Source: Methanomassiliicoccaceae archaeon (lineage in GTDB: Archaea; Thermoplasmatota; Thermoplasmata; Methanomassiliicoccales; Methanomethylophilaceae). From it: 10,515 nucleotides of DNA. The stretch is taken from the NCBI GenBank assembly GCA_031260545.1, contig JAIRJQ010000116.1, positions 1-10,515 on the forward strand. Direction: 5' to 3'. The translations under genes were made by a program, and so were the position numbers. The notes under the pieces are model-generated. The model was not told the DNA's origin. It was given only the letters and a program-made list of their open reading frames with translations, and did not search any database. Positions 6,295 to 10,515 of the stretch are shown here, one piece after another. The number at the start of each line of letters is the position of its first letter. Within the stretch, counting starts at the first letter, position 1.

Positions 6295-6822
6295 ATGAGA
6301 ATATCGTTACCGAAATTGAAAAAGAAAGCGGAACATCATGAACCGCACCGTTACGAGGACGGAATGCTGTTCGTTGACTGCAGAAAATGTGAAGGGACGT
6401 CGTCCCTCGGTGATGCGGGATGCGTGAAATGCGTCTCATCCGGAATAATTGACAGCGGCCCTCCGGCACGCCTGATGATGCGCAAGGAATGCGATGTCGA
6501 ACATTCCGAGAACGTTATTTCAGTTCTCGTCGAAATATCGAAAATATCTTCGTTAACGCATACGGCATCCATCGAAAGGCCTGCAGGCAAATGCAATGAC
6601 TGTTCCGTATCGATATCAAGCAACGCAAAGAATATCTGGGATTCGTTCCCGGAGCCGCGGTTCGACATAATGCGGCTGGAAGCGGAACGATCGAAACCGG
6701 ACAAGGACGGATGCGAGGAATGCATGTGGAGAACGATAGGTTTCATCGATCAGCTGGAGACCATGTTCTTCGATCTCAGAAAGAACGCTGCGAAGAAAGC
6801 ATTCCGTCTGACGGAGGTGTGA
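6295..6822 (+). CDS. Unrecognised cysteine-rich protein with four CxxC pairs, first gene of the Tad-like operon
   Basis: I do not recognise this protein of about 175 residues. After a basic head (RISLPKLKKK, residues 2-11) come C29xxC32 and C43xxC46, which resemble a zinc ribbon, then a lone C66, then C100xxC103 and C140xxC143. Eight paired cysteines could hold two zinc ions or an Fe-S cluster. The C-terminal third is charged and probably helical (FIDQLETMFFDLRKNAAKKAF). There is no signal peptide or membrane segment, so it should be cytoplasmic. The start at ATG 6295 suits the TATA box at 6264-6272; a GTG at 6289 would add two residues. Its stop carries into the ribosome site of tadA, one base before the ATPase start, so coupling is strong. 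Location suggests a cytoplasmic accessory or regulatory factor of the secretion ATPase, but this is inference from context only. Confidence 0.8.
   Translation: MRISLPKLKKKAEHHEPHRYEDGMLFVDCRKCEGTSSLGDAGCVKCVSSGIIDSGPPARLMMRKECDVEHSENVISVLVEISKISSLTHTASIERPAGKCNDCSVSISSNAKNIWDSFPEPRFDIMRLEAERSKPDKDGCEECMWRTIGFIDQLETMFFDLRKNAAKKAFRLTEV
6813..6819 (+). promoter_or_regulatory. Strong ribosome-binding site of the secretion ATPase gene
   Basis: GGAGGTG is a full 7-base match to the archaeal anti-Shine-Dalgarno sequence, 4 bases before the ATG at 6824. It is inside the last codons of the cysteine-rich gene, whose TGA (6820-6822) follows directly. It is the best ribosome site in the window and fixes the ATPase start. 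Confidence 0.8.
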
Positions 6823-6823
6823 T

Positions 6824-8614
6824 ATGTCCAAAGTGCTGGCGTGCGAGGATGTGCTTTACGACGTTTCCGCGCAAACATCTGAGAAAAAAGAAAAACACCG
6901 CATCCTGTCAGAGGATAACATTACAACGCCGACGGATGAGGATATCGATCCGACGGTCAAAAGGACGATGCAGAGCACAAGGATGCGCGATATACCGAAT
7001 GTGCTGAGATCCCTGGAAAGAATGTCTATGAACGGCAAACGTTCCAAACCTTTGTACTCTGACTGCTGGATGATCGACAGTGATGATATTGACATCATTG
7101 AATCTTACGACATACCGTTCGGAAAAGTGACCATAGGCAACTCTCAGGACGGCCAGGCGGAATATTTCCTCAGGCCGTCTGAATACAAGTTCAAGGATGA
7201 TATGAACGGCATCATCAATTCGGTCATCGGCGAGATAAGGGGATCGTTCGATTCTCCGTCGATATCATTGGGGAATATCATGTCTGCTGCGAAGAATCTG
7301 CTTATGAAGCATTCGGACGGTCTTACTTCGGAAACAATAGAGGAGACCGCCCATATCGTCCACCGTTACACCGTCGGCCTCGGGATATTCGAGATATTGC
7401 TTGGTGATCCAAGACTGGAGGATATTTACATTGATGCACCCTGCGAAAAGAACAGGATACATGTTACGCTGAACGGGATCGCCGGTTTCAATTCGCATAT
7501 ACGGTGCAGAACGAATCTCATCGCCGATAAAAAAGAAATTCGTAATTTAATATCAATACTGAAAAGGGACAGCGGACTGCCTTTCTGCGAATCATCGCCC
7601 GTGCTTGAAACGGATGTTACGGGATATGAGGCAAGAGCGACCGTTGTCGGATATCCGATGTCACCGAACGGTGACGCCGTGGCGATAAGGAAACATTCCT
7701 CACGTCCATGGACGCTGACAAGATTGATCGGCAACGGAACGATGGACCCAATGGCGGCAGGCGTGTTATCATACCTTGTGGACTCAAGATGCACGTTCCT
7801 GATATGCGGCTCAAGAGGCGCCGGAAAAAGTTCGTTATTGTCGGCGCTTTTATTTGAGTTCCCGATCTCCCAGAGAATTTTGACGATAGAGGACACATCG
7901 GAACTGCCTGCGGACAAAATGAGAAAGATGGGGTATAAAGTTCAATCCATGCTGATAGATGACAGAATGGGCAGCGATACGCAGAAACGTGCCGAAGAAG
8001 CGTTACGCGTTTCCTTAAGATTGGGGGAATCGGCGATAATATTGGGAGAGGTAAGAGGTGATGAAGCACGCACGTTATACCAAAGTATGCGCACAGGCCG
8101 CGCCGGAAGTTCCATAATGGGAACGATACACGGAGATTCCGCACGTTCCGTTTATGAACGCGTCGTGCATGATATGCATATCTCTCCCGACGCATTCGCC
8201 GCAACGGACATCGTAGTTACTGTGGGAACAAAAAAACCTAAAGGAAGCATTCGCCAGTACCGCCGTTTGAATGAGATCGCATTGACATCTGACAAACACG
8301 GCCAATTTGTTCAGATACCGGTGAACGGTAACTTATCAGACAACAAGATATTCGATACGCCGATGTTCCGCCGTGTGCTGGGAACGTCGTCCTTAACGAA
8401 GGATGAGATCATTGATGAGATGACCGTAAGGGCGGAGATGCGTAAATTCCTCGCAGAGATGGCATCCGCGCATTCAGATGAATTTTACGGGCCTGAATGG
8501 ATATGTTTTGCCAATGAGCATTTGTCCAAAGCGTTAGCGGACGGAAGTTTTGATAAGAATGAAACAACAGAGAATTTCAAAAAATGGTTCGGTAGATACA
8601 ATGGATTATGCTGA
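6824..8614 (+). CDS. tadA: Type II/IV secretion system ATPase, archaeal TadA/GspE family
   Basis: This 596-residue protein is the likely hexameric ATPase that powers assembly of a pilus-like filament from the cytoplasmic face of the membrane. Residues 1 to about 80 are charged and variable. An N-terminal domain follows, with YDIPFGKVTIG near residue 95. The ATPase core is intact: Walker A GSRGAGKS (329-336, K335), Asp box LTIEDTSELP (353-362, E356), Walker B region AIILGEVRGDEA (404-415, E409), and His box MGTIHGDS (432-439, H436). RVVHDMHISPDAFAATDIVV is typical of the methanogen branch rather than of VirB11 or PilT. The start is fixed by a perfect ribosome site. It follows the cysteine-rich gene by one base and overlaps tadC by 14 bases, so ATPase and platform are made together. 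The symbol is by family; archaeal naming varies (GspE2, TadA). FlaI/ArlI is less likely because no archaellum genes are nearby. Confidence 0.92.
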   Translation: MSKVLACEDVLYDVSAQTSEKKEKHRILSEDNITTPTDEDIDPTVKRTMQSTRMRDIPNVLRSLERMSMNGKRSKPLYSDCWMIDSDDIDIIESYDIPFGKVTIGNSQDGQAEYFLRPSEYKFKDDMNGIINSVIGEIRGSFDSPSISLGNIMSAAKNLLMKHSDGLTSETIEETAHIVHRYTVGLGIFEILLGDPRLEDIYIDAPCEKNRIHVTLNGIAGFNSHIRCRTNLIADKKEIRNLISILKRDSGLPFCESSPVLETDVTGYEARATVVGYPMSPNGDAVAIRKHSSRPWTLTRLIGNGTMDPMAAGVLSYLVDSRCTFLICGSRGAGKSSLLSALLFEFPISQRILTIEDTSELPADKMRKMGYKVQSMLIDDRMGSDTQKRAEEALRVSLRLGESAIILGEVRGDEARTLYQSMRTGRAGSSIMGTIHGDSARSVYERVVHDMHISPDAFAATDIVVTVGTKKPKGSIRQYRRLNEIALTSDKHGQFVQIPVNGNLSDNKIFDTPMFRRVLGTSSLTKDEIIDEMTVRAEMRKFLAEMASAHSDEFYGPEWICFANEHLSKALADGSFDKNETTENFKKWFGRYNGLC

Positions 8615-10178
8615 CATCGTAAAGATGAAGATCCGAAAAAAGGATGTTCCTGCTGTATGCGGATGCATATCTGCATTCATATTCATCATATTGATGCTGA
8701 TCTCAGGCATAGGGTATGCGGTCCTATTCATACCGGTGCTGTGCGCTGCACCTCTCTTAGCGTTCGTATCCGTGAAACAGAAGAAAGGCATCCCGCATCC
8801 TGAGATAATAATGAACGAATCGCCGGCGGCGATAGGCATCATGCGTTTGATGATCAACAGCAACAGCTCACTGGACTCGGCGGTCAGGGAAGTGGCGGAG
8901 AACGGCCCCCGGAACATCGCGAAGATGTTCCGCAAGATCGTCTGGGATGTCGACACCCGTGTCTCGTCGGACATTCGTATATCCATTAACAGCATGATTG
9001 CAGCGCTCCCCGATCAGCTGGCGGCATTCAAAAGGAGCATGTATCTGATAATATCTGCATCGGATTCACCGAATCCTGATGAGCGTGCAAGGATAACAAA
9101 AGATGCGAACGATACGATACTGGACGGCCTTAAACAAATGGGGGAATCGTACAGTTCACGATTGAACGCGCCGTGCATGGTGATATTCGGCCTCGGAGTG
9201 ATGGTGCCGATGATCTTAGTGTCGGTGTTGCCGATGCTGAGCATCGGGGGACAATTCTCGTCCGCCTCTCTGGACCCGATCATGATCGCGATCATAACGT
9301 TACTTGTGATACCGGGCATCGTCGCCGGAGTGATAATCATGATAGCCAGCAAGAATCCTTTTTATGTCAGGTCCGATGAAAAATTAAGCATAGGAATGAT
9401 AATATCCGTATCCGTATGCGTTCCTGTATTCGCATCGCTGTTCTTCATGACGAATGATCTGACAATATCATTGGCCGCATCGGCCATAGCGTCCGGGCTC
9501 TCTCTTTTCGTTATGCTGCATCCCGTAATGATAAGAGAGCGGAAGAAGGTAAGAATAGAATCGGCAATGGGCACCGCGTTATTCGATCTGGGCAACAGAC
9601 TGCTGGCAGGCGGGAACTTTGAGGCTGCCCTCATATCATCGTTCAAAGAACGCAAGGATTGCGCCGAATTCACCGGATCGCTGGAACGGTGTATAATGTT
9701 GTGCAGAGGCGATACGGAACAGGCCTTGCGGCTTTCTATGTCCGTATATTCGAAAAAGATGGCGCTCATGTATATCGATATTTACAAATCATCATTAAAG
9801 GACCTCAGAGACGCAGGACGGCTGGCGATAAGTATGGGGCATCAGCTGCAGGATCAAACGGCAACGGTGAACGGCATCCAGAACAAACTGAGATCGATGC
9901 TGGACATGATGACCGGAACGTCGGCGGTATTCGCGCCTCTGATACTGGGGATAAGCGTCTCGATGCTTGCACCGCTGGCCGGCCTTGCCGGGGGTTCCGA
10001 TATGTCGTTCACATCTCCGATATTGATGGCGTACCTCATAGAACTGGCCGTACTGATATCAGTGCTCACCACGCAATTGAAATGCAGAGGCGGCCTTCTG
10101 ACATCATTGTACTCGTTCAGCATTATGATGCCCGCTGCGCTGATCATATTCATGGTGTCCTCTAATTTTATGGTATGA
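8601..10178 (+). CDS. tadC: Type II secretion system F-type platform protein, archaeal TadC family with tandem T2SF domains
   Basis: This is the inner-membrane platform that couples the ATPase to filament assembly. The product is about 525 residues with about nine predicted membrane helices (near 17-37, 39-57, 191-213, 226-250, 263-284, 286-306, 439-463, 471-491 and 498-521). Two cytoplasmic T2SF-like helical domains lie between them: about 70-190 (containing MFRKIVWDVDTR) and about 318-438 (containing GNRLLAGGNFEAAL). The double domain is the usual archaeal form; bacterial TadB and TadC each carry one. The start is the ATG at 8601, with a weak ribosome site GGTAGAT (8591-8597); upstream TTG and ATG codons in the same frame would add residues that read as the overlapping tadA sequence. 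It overlaps tadA by 14 bases. Its end overlaps the end of a convergent gene by 11 bases, leaving no room for a dedicated terminator. Confidence 0.9.
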   Translation: MDYADIVKMKIRKKDVPAVCGCISAFIFIILMLISGIGYAVLFIPVLCAAPLLAFVSVKQKKGIPHPEIIMNESPAAIGIMRLMINSNSSLDSAVREVAENGPRNIAKMFRKIVWDVDTRVSSDIRISINSMIAALPDQLAAFKRSMYLIISASDSPNPDERARITKDANDTILDGLKQMGESYSSRLNAPCMVIFGLGVMVPMILVSVLPMLSIGGQFSSASLDPIMIAIITLLVIPGIVAGVIIMIASKNPFYVRSDEKLSIGMIISVSVCVPVFASLFFMTNDLTISLAASAIASGLSLFVMLHPVMIRERKKVRIESAMGTALFDLGNRLLAGGNFEAALISSFKERKDCAEFTGSLERCIMLCRGDTEQALRLSMSVYSKKMALMYIDIYKSSLKDLRDAGRLAISMGHQLQDQTATVNGIQNKLRSMLDMMTGTSAVFAPLILGISVSMLAPLAGLAGGSDMSFTSPILMAYLIELAVLISVLTTQLKCRGGLLTSLYSFSIMMPAALIIFMVSSNFMV

Positions 10179-10515
10179 TCTCATGCGGACCGATATCAAA
10201 ATCTTGTGATGAGAAATTTGAATAATATCTTCCGGATGATGCCGTGAACTTCAGGACGCAGTAATCCAGGTCCGTCACCCCTCCCGGATAATACATCGTA
10301 TCTCCGTCATTCCATATCATTTCCTTTGATCCGACGTCAATACGCACTTCCATCGTGCCTTTGAGCATCACACCGCGGAAGAATCTGCCGTCATAGAAAT
10401 AGATGCATGCCCTCGGATCCTCGCAGTACTGAGCTACTCTCATAGATGACGTGTTCGTTGTGAAATAGAATACGCGTATACCGTCGCGTTTCCTGGGTGC
10501 GAGCATCGCCTTCAT
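10168..10515 (-). CDS. Pyridoxamine 5'-phosphate oxidase-like split-barrel protein, 5' end outside the window
   Basis: At least 115 residues of a flavin-binding split-barrel protein (PNPOx-like, 'general stress protein 26' type) are visible. The strand pattern is characteristic: RVFYFTTNTSSMRVAQ, DPRACIYFYD, VMLKGTMEV, then KEMIWNDGD and a C-terminal strand CVLKFTASSGRYYS. The family binds FMN or F420 and acts in the cytoplasm as a small oxidoreductase or flavin carrier; the substrate is unknown, and true pyridoxamine phosphate oxidase activity is not implied. The ATG at the window edge is probably internal, because the family's first strand and the lead-in to the position before MKAMLAP are missing, about 25 to 30 residues. 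The TAA stop at 10168-10170 lies inside the last codons of tadC on the other strand. Similar proteins are common in gut anaerobes, so exchange with bacteria is possible but not shown here. Confidence 0.82.
   Translation of the reverse strand: MKAMLAPRKRDGIRVFYFTTNTSSMRVAQYCEDPRACIYFYDGRFFRGVMLKGTMEVRIDVGSKEMIWNDGDTMYYPGGVTDLDYCVLKFTASSGRYYSNFSSQDFDIGPHEIIP

Noticed and set aside
7617..8204. Long open frame of 195 codons on the minus strand
   Set aside because: It lies wholly opposite the conserved ATPase core of tadA, and its arginine-, cysteine- and histidine-rich translation resembles no protein.
8550..8600. N-terminal extension of tadC
   Set aside because: It needs a TTG or ATG deep within tadA and adds residues without family character; the ATG at 8601 gives a normal TadC N-terminus before the first membrane helices.
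9659..10165. Open frame of 168 codons on the plus strand
   Set aside because: It is a shifted frame inside tadC, rich in arginine, aspartate and glycine, without hydrophobic or domain pattern.

Overview
The window looks like a piece of an archaeal chromosome, most plausibly a methanogen of the Thermoplasmatota (Methanomassiliicoccales-like). This placement is an inference from gene content and signals, not from a marker gene. The support is an archaeal-type phosphoglycerate mutase (ApgM), an Isf-like iron-sulfur flavoprotein, an archaeal TadA/TadC secretion pair, TATA boxes about 26 bp upstream of start codons, and ten stop codons with no TAG. Coding density is very high; the longest gap between genes is about 155 bp. 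No RNA gene, insertion sequence or CRISPR array was seen.

Region 1 (1-3285, + strand) is a tight three-gene run: an AMP-forming acyl-CoA synthetase whose 5' end lies outside the window, an iron-sulfur flavoprotein of the NADPH-dependent FMN reductase/flavodoxin type, and ApgM. At both junctions the upstream stop codon lies inside a Shine-Dalgarno-like GTGAT and the next start follows within a few bases.

Region 2 (3286-4127, - strand) holds two small overlapping genes for proteins with a short basic N-terminus, one hydrophobic helix and a soluble domain. They look like minor pilins or pseudopilins. The second ends exactly where apgM ends, so two convergent stop codons form TGATCA.

Region 3 (4250-6139, - strand) is a U32-family protein with the full U32 signature and cluster-type cysteines, so probably a prephenate-dependent RNA hydroxylase-like enzyme rather than a protease. 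A 155-bp intergenic region with several short palindromes and two opposing TATA boxes separates it from Region 4.

Region 4 (6295-10178, + strand) is an operon of a cysteine-rich protein with four CxxC pairs that I do not recognise, a TadA/GspE-type secretion ATPase, and a TadC/GspF-type membrane platform protein with two T2SF domains and about nine membrane helices. ATPase, platform and the two pilin-like proteins of Region 2 probably belong to one type IV pilus-like machine split into two transcription units around the U32 gene. The cysteine-rich protein is the best candidate for an undescribed component.

Region 5 (10168-10515, - strand) is the 3' part of a pyridoxamine 5'-phosphate oxidase-like split-barrel protein, convergent with tadC and overlapping it by 11 bp.
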